DNA from: an uncultured Cytophaga sp.
GTDB lineage: Bacteria; Bacteroidota; Bacteroidia; Cytophagales; Cytophagaceae
Direction: 5' to 3'
Assembly (NCBI RefSeq): GCF_937863595.1
Contig: NZ_CALMGQ010000165.1
Coordinates: forward strand, 1 to 45,178
DNA length: 45,178 nt
Part shown: positions 30,995-38,674 of the stretch, in pieces
Layout of the letters: every line of letters begins with the position of its first letter
Numbering within the stretch: position 1 is the stretch's first letter
Made by a program: the position numbers and the translations under genes
Notes under the pieces: generated by a model
Told to the model about the DNA's origin: nothing
What the model saw: the letters and a program-made list of their open reading frames with translations, nothing else
The model's database searches: none

Positions 30995-32056
30995 TTATTT
31001 ATTTTCTTTAATGGCTAATTGTCCGCAGGCAGCATCAATGTCTTTACCGCGGCTTCTTCTAATATTAACGATAATTCCTTTGTCAGTCAATATCTTTTTG
31101 AATTGTTCTAATTTATCAACAGATGTATTTACGAAATCTGCTTCTTCAATTGGATTGTATTCAATGATATTAATTTTGCAGGGAATGTTTTTTGCGAAGG
31201 TGTATAATTCTTTTGCATCTTGGGCGGTATCATTTACCCCATCAAAAACAATGTATTCAAAGGTTACAGAAGACCCCGTTTCTTTGCAGAAGTGTAATAA
31301 AGACTCCTTCAATACTTTTAAATTGTTGGTCTCGTTGATGGGCATGATGGTGTTGCGCTTCTCGTCATTTGCTGCATGCAGCGATAATGCCAACCGGAAC
31401 TTCACTTTCTCATCGCCCAATTTGGTGATCATTTTAGCAATACCAGCAGTTGAAAGTGTAATGCGTTTCGAAGCAATATGTAGACCATCTTCTGCCGTTA
31501 CTTTTTCTAAGCCTTTTACCACATTGGTGTAATTGAGCAAAGGTTCGCCCATGCCCATGAGTACAATATTGGAAAGCGGCAACTGATAATGTTCTTCTGC
31601 AGTTTCTTTTATCAATACCACCTGGTCGTATATTTCATATGGCTCTAGATTGCGTTTGCGATCCATGTAGCCAGTAGCGCAAAACTTGCACGTTAAAGAG
31701 CAGCCCACTTGCGAAGAGATACAAGCTGTCATTCGATCATCTGCAGGAATTAAAACACCTTCAACCAAATAGCCGTCGTGTAATTTAAAACCAAACTTTA
31801 TTGTACCATCGTTACTCACTTGTTTTTGTGAAATGGTAATGGGGTTGATGGTGAAGTTGCTTTCTAATAACGCGCGCGTTTCCTTAGAAAGATTGGTCAT
31901 GCTTTCGAACGAACGTGCAGAGCGTTTCCATAACCATTCGTATACTTGTTTGGAACGGAAGGCCTTTTCACCATTGGCTACGAAAAAACCGTTAAGCTCT
32001 TCCGCATTTAAACTTCGGATACACTTTTTTTTGATTTCTGTGGTAGAGGTTTGCAT
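30995..32056 (-). CDS. rlmN: 23S rRNA (adenine-2503-C2)/tRNA (adenine-37-C2) methyltransferase
   Basis: RlmN is a radical SAM enzyme that methylates C2 of A2503 in 23S rRNA and A37 in some tRNAs. With the start I chose (353 residues) the iron-sulfur triad is Cys119, Cys123 and Cys126 (GCSLTCKFC). The two mechanistic cysteines are Cys112 (ACISSQ) and Cys344 (DIDAACGQL). LSNIVLMGMGEPLLN and RGKDIDAACGQL are family signatures. An upstream in-frame ATG at 32074 would add MLYLCT, but those bases contain a -7 promoter element (TACCTTTG), so I chose the ATG whose first base is 32056. This leaves almost no 5' leader. A Cfr-type resistance enzyme is less likely given the RlmN-type motifs. Confidence 0.95.
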   Translation of the reverse strand: MQTSTTEIKKKCIRSLNAEELNGFFVANGEKAFRSKQVYEWLWKRSARSFESMTNLSKETRALLESNFTINPITISQKQVSNDGTIKFGFKLHDGYLVEGVLIPADDRMTACISSQVGCSLTCKFCATGYMDRKRNLEPYEIYDQVVLIKETAEEHYQLPLSNIVLMGMGEPLLNYTNVVKGLEKVTAEDGLHIASKRITLSTAGIAKMITKLGDEKVKFRLALSLHAANDEKRNTIMPINETNNLKVLKESLLHFCKETGSSVTFEYIVFDGVNDTAQDAKELYTFAKNIPCKINIIEYNPIEEADFVNTSVDKLEQFKKILTDKGIIVNIRRSRGKDIDAACGQLAIKENK

Positions 32057-32060
32057 TGTA

Positions 32061-32068
32061 CAAAGGTA
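32061..32068 (-). promoter_or_regulatory. -7 promoter element at the rlmN start
   Basis: TACCTTTG on the minus strand is a perfect Bacteroidota -7 element and ends only 4 bases before the rlmN ATG. No good TTTG is seen about 19 bases upstream, so the element is weaker evidence than the ribosomal promoters. If used, the transcript would be leaderless or nearly so. Confidence 0.55.
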
Positions 32069-32120
32069 CAACATTCAAAGCATTAATATACTTGACCTCT
32101 TAGATGAACAAATCAAAAAT

Positions 32121-32243
32121 ATGTATGAAATATTGTCATTTGTCAAGCGAATAATTATATTGAAACAAGAACAATTGACAGTTGAAGATGCTGAATTTCT
32201 GATAAATAGAGACAAAATGGCCGTTTTGAAGAATGGAGAATAA
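32121..32243 (+). CDS. Possible small ORF of 40 codons, unknown function
   Basis: The frame from ATG 32121 encodes 40 residues (MYEILSFVKRIIILKQEQL, then TVEDAEFLINRDKMAVLKNGE in part). The composition looks protein-like, with an amphipathic helix and acidic stretch. The open frame continues upstream with NILDLLDEQIKN, so a non-ATG start is possible. It is divergent from rlmN and 43 bases upstream of clpB. No homologue is recognised and no ribosome binding site is obvious, so it may not be expressed. Confidence 0.35.
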   Translation: MYEILSFVKRIIILKQEQLTVEDAEFLINRDKMAVLKNGE

Positions 32244-32268
32244 TTGGATTGTCGTTTGTTGAATAATA

Positions 32269-32277
32269 TAAAGGAGG
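32269..32277 (+). promoter_or_regulatory. Strong Shine-Dalgarno sequence before clpB
   Basis: TAAAGGAGG, 9 bases before the clpB ATG at 32287, is nearly fully complementary to the 16S rRNA 3' end. Genes elsewhere in this window, including ribosomal protein genes, lack such sites, as expected for Bacteroidota. Confidence 0.7.
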
Positions 32278-32286
32278 AAAAAAAAT

Positions 32287-34902
32287 ATGAATTTAAATAA
32301 TTATACGATTAAAGGGCAGGAAGCATTTCAAAAAGCAATGGAAATTGCTGCTGCCAATGAACAGCAATCTATTGAGTCTGTTCATTTATTGAAAGGAATT
32401 ATCATTGCAGATGAAAACGTTGTTCCTTTTTTATTTAAAAAAAACAACATAAATCCAGTAACATTCCATCAAACATTGGATGCCGTAATTAAGACATATG
32501 GTAAAGTTACTGGTGGTAGTCCGTATTTATCAAACGATGCTACGCAAGTATTGAATAAAGCTACCGCCTTGGCTAAAGAGTTTGGTGACGAATTTATTTC
32601 AATCGAACACATGTTGCTTGCTTTGGTTTCAGGTAAAGATAAAGCCGCAACTTTATTAAAGGATGCAGGCCTTACTGAAAAGGGTTTGCGTACTGCTATA
32701 CAAGAGTTGAGAGGTGGAAGTAAAGTAACTGATCAGAATGCAGAAGGAAAATACCGTTCACTTGAAAAATATTCTAAAAACTTAAATGATTTAGCACGCT
32801 CTGGTAAAATAGATCCGGTTATTGGTCGTGATGAAGAAATAAGAAGGGTGCTACAAATCCTTTCGAGACGTACAAAAAATAATCCAATCTTATTGGGTGA
32901 GCCAGGAGTTGGTAAAACCGCCATTGCTGAAGGCCTTGCACAGCGTATCGTTTCGGGTGATGTACCAGAAAATTTAAAAAGCAAACAATTGATATCCTTG
33001 GATATGGGTTTGTTGGTTGCGGGTGCAAAATATAAAGGTGAATTTGAAGAACGTTTAAAATCGGTAATCAAAGAAGTTACTGATTCGGATGGAGAAATCA
33101 TTTTATTCATTGATGAGATTCATACCTTAATTGGTGCTGGAGGTGGAGAAGGTGCGATGGATGCGGCGAACTTATTGAAACCTGCGCTTGCACGTGGAGA
33201 ACTGCATGCAATTGGTGCAACAACATTAAAAGAATATCAAAAATACATTGAAAAAGATAAAGCGCTGGAACGTCGTTTTCAAGCGGTAATTGTAGACGAG
33301 CCCAATACGCAAGATGCAATTTCAATTCTTCGTGGAATTAAAGAAAAGTACGAAGTACATCACGGTATACGCATACAAGACGATGCAATCATTGCAGCAG
33401 TTGAACTTTCTCAACGTTATATTAGCGATCGTTACTTACCAGATAAGGCAATCGATTTGATGGATGAAGCATCTGCGAAATTGCGTATTGAATTGGATTC
33501 GATGCCGCAAGAGTTGGATGAAATACTTCGTAGAATTATGCAATTAGAAATTGAACGCGAAGCGATTCGTAGAGAAAACAATAAAGAAAAAGAAACGCTT
33601 CTTTCGCGGGAGCTTGCTGAATTAGGAGAGCAGAAAAGCCAGATGATGGCGAAATGGCAAGAAGAAAAACGTGTGATTGATGGTTTGAAACAAGCGAAGG
33701 AAGACATCGATCGTTATAAGATGGAAGCGGATCAAGCCGAGCGTAATGGCGACTACGGAAAGGTTGCAGAAATTCGTTATGGTAAAATTCAAGAGGCAGA
33801 AAAGCATCTGGAAGAATTCAGTGCGCAGTTACAAGAACTGAAAAAAACCTTAGGCTCTTCTATGTTGAAGGAAGAAGTTACACCTGAAGATATCGCAGAG
33901 GTGGTAGCAAAATGGACGGGTATACCTGTTTCAAAAATGTTGCAAAGCGAGCGCGAAAAATTATTGCATTTAGAAGAAGAGTTGGGTAAGCGTGTAGCCG
34001 GACAAGCTGAAGCGATAGAAGCGATCTCCGATGCCGTAAGACGGAGTAGAGCCGGTTTGCAAGATCCGAAGCGTCCGATTGGTTCGTTTATTTTCTTAGG
34101 AACTACAGGTGTAGGTAAAACCGAATTGGCAAAAGCATTGGCTGACTATTTATTCAACGACGACAATGCTATGGTGCGTATTGATATGTCGGAGTATCAA
34201 GAGAGCCATGCGGTAAGTCGCTTGGTTGGTGCACCTCCAGGATATGTAGGGTATGACGAAGGTGGACAATTAACTGAAGCCGTTCGACGTAAACCGTATT
34301 CTGTAATTTTATTGGATGAAATTGAAAAGGCCCATCCGGATGTGTTTAATGTACTCTTACAAGTATTGGATGAAGGTCGATTGACAGATAATAAAGGCCG
34401 TGTAGCGAACTTTAAAAATGCCATCATCATCATGACATCCAATATGGGTGCGCATATCATTCAGGAGAACTTCGATAAGTTAACTGCAGCAAACGAAGAT
34501 GAAGTAGTTGAAGAAACAAAAAATCAAGTTGTTGATTTACTCCGTAAAACCATTCGTCCGGAGTTTTTAAATCGGGTAGATGAAATCATCATGTTTAGAC
34601 CACTTACTCGAAAAGAGATTCGTAAAATTGTTGGCATCCAATTTAGTTTGATTCAAAAACGATTGGATGAAAACGGAATTAAAATCGAAGCAAGTTCTGA
34701 AGTATTAGATAAATTAGGTGAATTGGGATTTGATCCACAGTTCGGTGCACGTCCCTTGAAACGAGTGATGCAACGATTAATTTTAAATGAATTATCGAAA
34801 GAAATTCTTTCTGGAAGCATTCAAAAAGAAAGCGTTGTAGGCATAACGTTGGATGATAAAGGCGATTTACAGTTTCTGAATTTGGATAAAGTTTCTTTGT
34901 AA
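32287..34902 (+). CDS. clpB: ATP-dependent disaggregase ClpB
   Basis: ClpB is a hexameric AAA+ chaperone that works with DnaK to dissolve protein aggregates after stress. The 871-residue product has the N-terminal Clp repeats (about 1-150). AAA-1 follows with Walker A GEPGVGKT at 204-211 and Walker B Asp276-Glu277 (FIDEIHT). A long coiled-coil middle domain lies at about 405-530 ([21 protein letters not shown], described in part). AAA-2 has GTTGVGKT at 605-612 and Asp677-Glu678 ([12 protein letters not shown]). The long middle domain separates it from ClpA and ClpC. No ClpP-binding IGF/IGL loop was noted. No CIRCE operator was found upstream. A terminator follows. Confidence 0.98.
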   Translation: MNLNNYTIKGQEAFQKAMEIAAANEQQSIESVHLLKGIIIADENVVPFLFKKNNINPVTFHQTLDAVIKTYGKVTGGSPYLSNDATQVLNKATALAKEFGDEFISIEHMLLALVSGKDKAATLLKDAGLTEKGLRTAIQELRGGSKVTDQNAEGKYRSLEKYSKNLNDLARSGKIDPVIGRDEEIRRVLQILSRRTKNNPILLGEPGVGKTAIAEGLAQRIVSGDVPENLKSKQLISLDMGLLVAGAKYKGEFEERLKSVIKEVTDSDGEIILFIDEIHTLIGAGGGEGAMDAANLLKPALARGELHAIGATTLKEYQKYIEKDKALERRFQAVIVDEPNTQDAISILRGIKEKYEVHHGIRIQDDAIIAAVELSQRYISDRYLPDKAIDLMDEASAKLRIELDSMPQELDEILRRIMQLEIEREAIRRENNKEKETLLSRELAELGEQKSQMMAKWQEEKRVIDGLKQAKEDIDRYKMEADQAERNGDYGKVAEIRYGKIQEAEKHLEEFSAQLQELKKTLGSSMLKEEVTPEDIAEVVAKWTGIPVSKMLQSEREKLLHLEEELGKRVAGQAEAIEAISDAVRRSRAGLQDPKRPIGSFIFLGTTGVGKTELAKALADYLFNDDNAMVRIDMSEYQESHAVSRLVGAPPGYVGYDEGGQLTEAVRRKPYSVILLDEIEKAHPDVFNVLLQVLDEGRLTDNKGRVANFKNAIIIMTSNMGAHIIQENFDKLTAANEDEVVEETKNQVVDLLRKTIRPEFLNRVDEIIMFRPLTRKEIRKIVGIQFSLIQKRLDENGIKIEASSEVLDKLGELGFDPQFGARPLKRVMQRLILNELSKEILSGSIQKESVVGITLDDKGDLQFLNLDKVSL

Positions 34903-34954
34903 GTCGAAGGCTCAATGCTAAAGGCTTAAAGCTTTTTTTACATATAATAATGAG

Positions 34955-34986
34955 AGTCGTTGGTTTAATTACCAACGACTTTTTAA
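34955..34986 (+). terminator. Intrinsic terminator after clpB
   Basis: AGTCGTTGGT (34955-34964) and ACCAACGACT (34971-34980) form a 10-bp stem with a 6-base loop, followed by TTTT. It is 53 bases past the clpB stop. Confidence 0.85.
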
Positions 34987-35075
34987 AAATAGTCATCAAT
35001 AGATACACATGTAAAAAATAAGTATTCACGAATTTTCAAGTGAACTAAAGGCTTTACTTAAGATAAATAAAAAAT

Positions 35076-35615
35076 ATGTATCCAAAATATTTGACACCAA
35101 GCGAATTTGAAGTTTTTAAAATTGGAGAACAAATTTTTGAAGTTCCTAAATGTATCTTAAAATTCGAAAAATGGGATGGCGAACCTGTAAAAGAAACTTT
35201 TGGAGGGAAAGTAATTATTAAGATTAATGAAAAACCCATGTTTGCTGAATTAGCAATCATGCAATATTTTATAGCAGATGGCTGGGAATCTCGTTGGATT
35301 GAGACGTATGGGAAAAGTAAAATGGAACCGATTTGTTTATCTGAATGGGTAGATGATAAATATAAAAATCAGATTCACAATCCAATTACAAATGGCTCTA
35401 TTCAAACATTATTAAATAGTATAGCAACGGCAAATGGAAATTCATTTTCTGGATGCTGGGATGTAATAGGTTGGAAGAACGATAAAATAATATTTGCAGA
35501 ATCAAAAAGAACAAAAAAAGACAGCGTTCGTTCGACACAAAATAATTGGTTAATGGCTGGATTAAAAAGCGGGTTATCACTCAATAACTTTTTAATTGTA
35601 CAGTGGGACTTTTGA
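35076..35615 (+). CDS. Putative PD-(D/E)XK nuclease-fold protein (VRR-NUC-like)
   Basis: This 179-residue soluble protein is not a family I recognise by name. Its C-terminal third shows a nuclease-like pattern: Asp129 (GCWDVIGW), then a strand ending Glu142-Ser-Lys144 (IIFAESKRTKKDS), then Gln155 and Trp158 (TQNNWLMAGLKSG). An acidic helix comes earlier (Glu59 in FAELAIMQYFIADGW). Glu-helix, Asp, Glu-x-Lys and Gln-x-x-Trp in this order is the arrangement of VRR-NUC and related PD-(D/E)XK enzymes. Nuclease activity is inference. It stands alone, with no methylase or toxin/antitoxin partner, between the clpB terminator and a set of hairpins. It ends in Trp-Asp-Phe. Confidence 0.7.
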   Translation: MYPKYLTPSEFEVFKIGEQIFEVPKCILKFEKWDGEPVKETFGGKVIIKINEKPMFAELAIMQYFIADGWESRWIETYGKSKMEPICLSEWVDDKYKNQIHNPITNGSIQTLLNSIATANGNSFSGCWDVIGWKNDKIIFAESKRTKKDSVRSTQNNWLMAGLKSGLSLNNFLIVQWDF

Positions 35616-35645
35616 AAAGTGGGATATGATAACAATTACTTCCCC

Positions 35646-35719
35646 TTTTAAGATTTATCGTTAAAATAAATCTTAAAAATAACCTATTTAATTTCAGCTA
35701 AAAGCGTTCCGCTTTTAGC
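35646..35719. repeat. Two adjacent perfect inverted repeats
   Basis: Hairpin 1 is TTTTAAGATTTA (35646-35657) with TAAATCTTAAAA (35667-35678), 12 bp. Hairpin 2 is GCTAAAAGCG (35697-35706) with CGCTTTTAGC (35710-35719), 10 bp and a 3-base loop. Neither has a clear T-tract on the plus strand. They lie between two convergent genes; hairpin 1 may act as the terminator of the nuclease-like gene. Confidence 0.6.
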
Positions 35720-35725
35720 CTAAAT

Positions 35726-35755
35726 CAAAAAAAGAGACCCTATTAAGAGTCTCTT
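35726..35755 (-). terminator. Intrinsic terminator for the J-domain gene (possibly bidirectional)
   Basis: Read on the minus strand, AAGAGAC (35755-35749) pairs with GTCTCTT (35738-35732) over a 10-base loop, followed by a T run. It is 25 bases after the stop of the minus-strand J-domain gene. Confidence 0.75.
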
Positions 35756-35779
35756 CTTCTATTTTTTTAAGAACAGCAA

Positions 35780-36232
35780 CTAAACGATGTTCGCGGGGTT
35801 TGCTGTTTTTCTATATACAAAATCACCACCACAGATGTTGCGGCGAACGAATCTGCCTGGAACATCTGAGTTTAATAATTTATTGTAGATGTTGCTTGGC
35901 ACATCAAAGAACTCATACACGCTACCATCAGAATATTTTACTTCCAATACACGTGCTTTGTAGCGATAATCGAGCATGCTTGCATTTGTGATGGTATGCA
36001 TGAATTCTTCCTTAAACGATTCAACTGTTTCAGGAGCAATGCTCATCAAGAAATTATATGCTTCGATAAAGTCTTTACTTTTTTCTTCGGCTTCTAACTT
36101 TGCTGTTTCATTGTCGTTGAATTTATCCGGATGCCATTCTTTCATGAATGTTCGGTAAATGGTTTTTAATTCCTTTAGTTCAACGGTTTTATCTACGCCT
36201 AATAGTTTTCTATAATCGGCAACTTTTTTCAT
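35780..36232 (-). CDS. J-domain/KTSC-domain fusion protein
   Basis: The 150-residue protein has an N-terminal DnaJ-type J domain (about 5-65) with the HPD tripeptide at residues 34-36 (EWHPDKFND), so it should be able to stimulate an Hsp70 ATPase. The C-terminal part (about 83-143) matches the KTSC domain: MLDYRYKARVLEVKYSDGSVYEFFDVPS, in parts, then NDVPGRFVRRN-type sequence (SDVPGRFVRRN). KTSC domains occur in small proteins and near RNA-binding proteins; their role is not well defined. No Gly/Phe region or zinc domain is present, so it is not DnaJ itself. The gene is single, with a -7-like TATATTTG upstream and a terminator downstream. Confidence 0.85.
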   Translation of the reverse strand: MKKVADYRKLLGVDKTVELKELKTIYRTFMKEWHPDKFNDNETAKLEAEEKSKDFIEAYNFLMSIAPETVESFKEEFMHTITNASMLDYRYKARVLEVKYSDGSVYEFFDVPSNIYNKLLNSDVPGRFVRRNICGGDFVYRKTANPANIV

Positions 36233-36458
36233 ATTAATTCTTTTCCAATCTGTTATTCTTTACAAATATAACCATAAAGTATAAAGAAAAGGACCTTTTG
36301 AACTTATAAAAGAAGAAAAGTCCAATTCTTCGATCAAAAAATAACAAAAATAGGTAAGTAATTTAAGAAACCATGAACTGTAAGTCGACTGTAAACGTAT
36401 AAATTACAAGTATACTTAGGTATAATTAAGTAGTAGAATGTAATTTAATTATAAAATT
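36233..36458. other. 226-base divergent intergenic region
   Basis: It contains a minus-strand TATATTTG (36270-36263) that could be the -7 element of the J-domain gene, without a good -33 partner. A palindrome AAGTATACTT (36408-36417) lies 41 bases before the membrane-protein start. No gene or structured RNA is apparent. Confidence 0.5.
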
Positions 36459-36908
36459 ATGAAACCAGAAACCATACGCATGTTATCAAGATTGATCTTG
36501 ACACTTGCAGCTGTTTACAATATATTTTGGGGGATATTGATTTTAATACAGCCTACTGTAATTTTATTTGATGATACCAATTCCATATTTGTCACCATTG
36601 TATTGCAATGTGTTGGCATGCTTGTAGGGGTTTATGGTATTGCCTATTACTTTGCTTCGTTGGATCCTGCACGTTACTGGCCACTAGTATTGGTTGGTTT
36701 AATCGGTAAAATCTTAGGGCCAATTGGAGCGTTAAATTATATTTTTTCCGGACAATTAGATCCAGATTTTTTCTGGGTAAATGTGTTTAATGATATCATA
36801 TGGATTTACCCATTTAGCTGGATTTTGTATCATGTATATAAGAAGAATCTGCCATATAATGGAGGAGAAGAAGAGGACGATGATGATGATGATGATGATA
36901 TTATGTAA
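36459..36908 (+). CDS. Small integral membrane protein with poly-Asp tail
   Basis: I do not recognise this 149-residue protein. It has four predicted membrane segments, at about residues 8-32 (LILTLAAVYNIFWGILIL), 43-65 (FVTIVLQCVGMLVGVYGIAY), 72-93 (YWPLVLVGLIGKILGPIGAL) and 105-125 (FFWVNVFNDIIWIYPFSWIL). A very acidic cytoplasmic tail follows, EEE then eight Asp then Ile-Met. The Asp run is coded by GAC plus seven GAT codons, a trinucleotide repeat able to change length by slippage. It is transcribed alone; its terminator is shared with the convergent lipoprotein gene. Confidence 0.8.
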   Translation: MKPETIRMLSRLILTLAAVYNIFWGILILIQPTVILFDDTNSIFVTIVLQCVGMLVGVYGIAYYFASLDPARYWPLVLVGLIGKILGPIGALNYIFSGQLDPDFFWVNVFNDIIWIYPFSWILYHVYKKNLPYNGGEEEDDDDDDDDIM

Positions 36909-36926
36909 ACATTCGTTTTACATAAT

Positions 36927-36959
36927 AAAAAAACACCACGATCTAAGTGGTGTTTTTTT
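36927..36959. terminator. Bidirectional intrinsic terminator
   Basis: A run of A, then ACACCAC (36933-36939), 7-base loop, GTGGTGT (36947-36953), then a run of T. The hairpin has a T-tract on both strands and lies between convergent genes, so it can serve both. Confidence 0.9.
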
Positions 36960-36962
36960 ATG

Positions 36963-38396
36963 CTACATACTTTTAATAAGTACATCCAACTCATCTGTGC
37001 TGTCTGGAGTGTCTGATATTTCTGTCACATCAATAATTAAATTAAACGTTTTTTCTTTTTTATCGAATGTGTTAAGTCGCGCATAGCACATCCGACCTTT
37101 GGTATTTACAAACAAAACTATATTTTCAGAATTGGGATTTAGAGTAATTTCTTTAGCGAAGCTCCATACTGAGTTTAAGTTTTTATCAATCATATAAGTT
37201 GTTGTCGACTCATAGTATTCACCCGTTACACTATTTCTGAATCTTGGAGTAATAATCATTATTTCAGGTAATACATATAATCGATCACAGTTCCATAGGC
37301 CAAGTTTGTTGATCGCCAAACGTCTAAGAATTACATCTTGTTGTTTATGTTTTTTTACATCATTTTTAATTTTTTCAACTTTTTTTTCATCCATAGGACG
37401 GTTATTATAATATGAAAAATATATTTCTTCGTTTATTTCGCACATAGCATCTTTGCCCGCAACTTTCATATAGGCATTAAATTTTGTGTGCTTGAATTCA
37501 AATGAAATTAAATACATATTCAGTGGCGACTCCCTTTGTATGATTGATGCCTTTATAAATGTGTCACTCTCAAATGCGGATGTTACTTGCTTTTCTTCTC
37601 TGGTACTACATCCCACCCAAACGCTTTCTTTATACATGTTGAGTTCGGGGAATTGATCCGTTGAAACAGTAAAATTAAAATTGTTGTTTTTATAACTACA
37701 ATCAGGTCTTACGAGTGTGATTGTTTTTCCATCAATGACACGTTTGTTGGCTTCTATTGCAATCCATTCGACATTTATTGCTGCAGACGCTGCCGCTAAT
37801 TGATTTGCATTTACTTTCTTCGAAGGAAGTGTTGAATTAGATTCGTTATTTGAAATAGGCAATGAATCTGTTGTTTGAACCCATTCATTTATAATCGGAT
37901 CGAAATAATACAAGTTGAAATTTGCATCTCGATTTTTTGAAGGAACCTGTACCTGAATATCTTTGCCTGTTGCAAGTGATAGTTCTTCATTATTAAATGT
38001 TGCTGAAATCGAAAACATTCCCGCTGATTCCATTTGAATGTAATCCTTTTGTTTTTTGTATTGCATACGAATACCTGACACCAGAATATCTGCGGGATTA
38101 TGATATTCGGAAATAGCAATTTGCACTTCCCCTTTAGGATTTAAGCCATCTTTTTTAACAAATGCATTTGCAGGAATTGAAAATAGTATTCCTTTTTTTG
38201 AAGTAAGGATGTTTTCTTTTAAAGGGTTTATTAAAAAAACTTTCTTATTACCTGATATATTTGAGATAACAGAATCTGAATTTTTTTTTTGTTCTAAATG
38301 AGCGGTAGTGCTTAATTGTTCTCTATTCTTTTTGGTCTCGCATGAGCACATAAAGCTACAAACACTTATAAGGGATAATAAAAGATCGTTTTTCAT
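36963..38396 (-). CDS. Large putative lipoprotein with ZU5-like N-terminal region
   Basis: With the second Met as start (477 residues) the signal is MKNDLLLSLISVCSFMCSC, giving a lipobox and a lipid-bearing Cys; the first Met (38402) adds only Met-Ser. Residues of about 60-150 (GILFSIPANAFVKKDG, NPKGEVQIAISEYHNPADIL, MESAGMFSISAT) follow a pattern I know from surface proteins of Bacteroidota that resemble ZU5-type domains; function is unknown. The remainder has several Trp/Tyr-rich beta strands and scattered Cys but no enzyme motif I can name. It is monocistronic, convergent with the poly-Asp membrane gene and divergent from the phytase/PhoX-like gene. Surface location is inferred. Confidence 0.8.
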   Translation of the reverse strand: MKNDLLLSLISVCSFMCSCETKKNREQLSTTAHLEQKKNSDSVISNISGNKKVFLINPLKENILTSKKGILFSIPANAFVKKDGLNPKGEVQIAISEYHNPADILVSGIRMQYKKQKDYIQMESAGMFSISATFNNEELSLATGKDIQVQVPSKNRDANFNLYYFDPIINEWVQTTDSLPISNNESNSTLPSKKVNANQLAAASAAINVEWIAIEANKRVIDGKTITLVRPDCSYKNNNFNFTVSTDQFPELNMYKESVWVGCSTREEKQVTSAFESDTFIKASIIQRESPLNMYLISFEFKHTKFNAYMKVAGKDAMCEINEEIYFSYYNNRPMDEKKVEKIKNDVKKHKQQDVILRRLAINKLGLWNCDRLYVLPEIMIITPRFRNSVTGEYYESTTTYMIDKNLNSVWSFAKEITLNPNSENIVLFVNTKGRMCYARLNTFDKKEKTFNLIIDVTEISDTPDSTDELDVLIKSM

Positions 38397-38620
38397 ACTC
38401 ATCGCAGTACTTGTTTGATGTAGTATCCTAATGCAATTTTTTTTAAAAGATACAGTGCTTAAAATATTAAAAATGAGTATGCTATTGGGGAATGTTCAAT
38501 TGTAAGAGGTCGCAAAACAGACGATACAGTCCATGTTTGCGAGGTATTAATGAAATTTTGCATATTAAGTATGTGTTAACAGCAATCCTATATCATAACA
38601 GTTATATAATAGCTACATAA

Positions 38621-38650
38621 TTTCTTCAGAATCTACGCATCGTACTTTTG
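38621..38650 (+). promoter_or_regulatory. Promoter of the phytase/PhoX-like gene, with possible upstream operator
   Basis: TACTTTTG (38643-38650) fits the -7 consensus TAnnTTTG; TTTC (38621-38624) lies 18 bases upstream as an imperfect -33. The start would be near 38657, about 18 bases before the ATG. In the same 278-base divergent region (38397-38674) a palindrome TGTTAACA (38574-38581) and a second AACAG (38597-38601) occur. They could be regulatory, but I cannot name a regulator. Confidence 0.6.
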
Positions 38651-38674
38651 ATGTAAACAAAAAAACTAATTGTT

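Noticed and set aside
30840..31532. 230-codon plus-strand open frame over the lipoprotein and rlmN genes
   Set aside because: It lies antisense to two convincing genes with conserved motifs; its own translation shows no family features.
30995..32056. Cfr antibiotic-resistance methyltransferase
   Set aside because: The sequence has RlmN-type signatures and a chromosomal housekeeping setting; nothing indicates Cfr.
32075..32286. CIRCE heat-shock operator upstream of clpB
   Set aside because: No TTAGCACTC-N9-GAGTGCTAA-like inverted repeat was found in this interval.
38574..38601. Pho box upstream of the phytase/PhoX-like gene
   Set aside because: TGTTAACA and a second AACAG are present, but their spacing does not fit the 11-base direct-repeat pattern of known PhoB sites, so no regulator is claimed.
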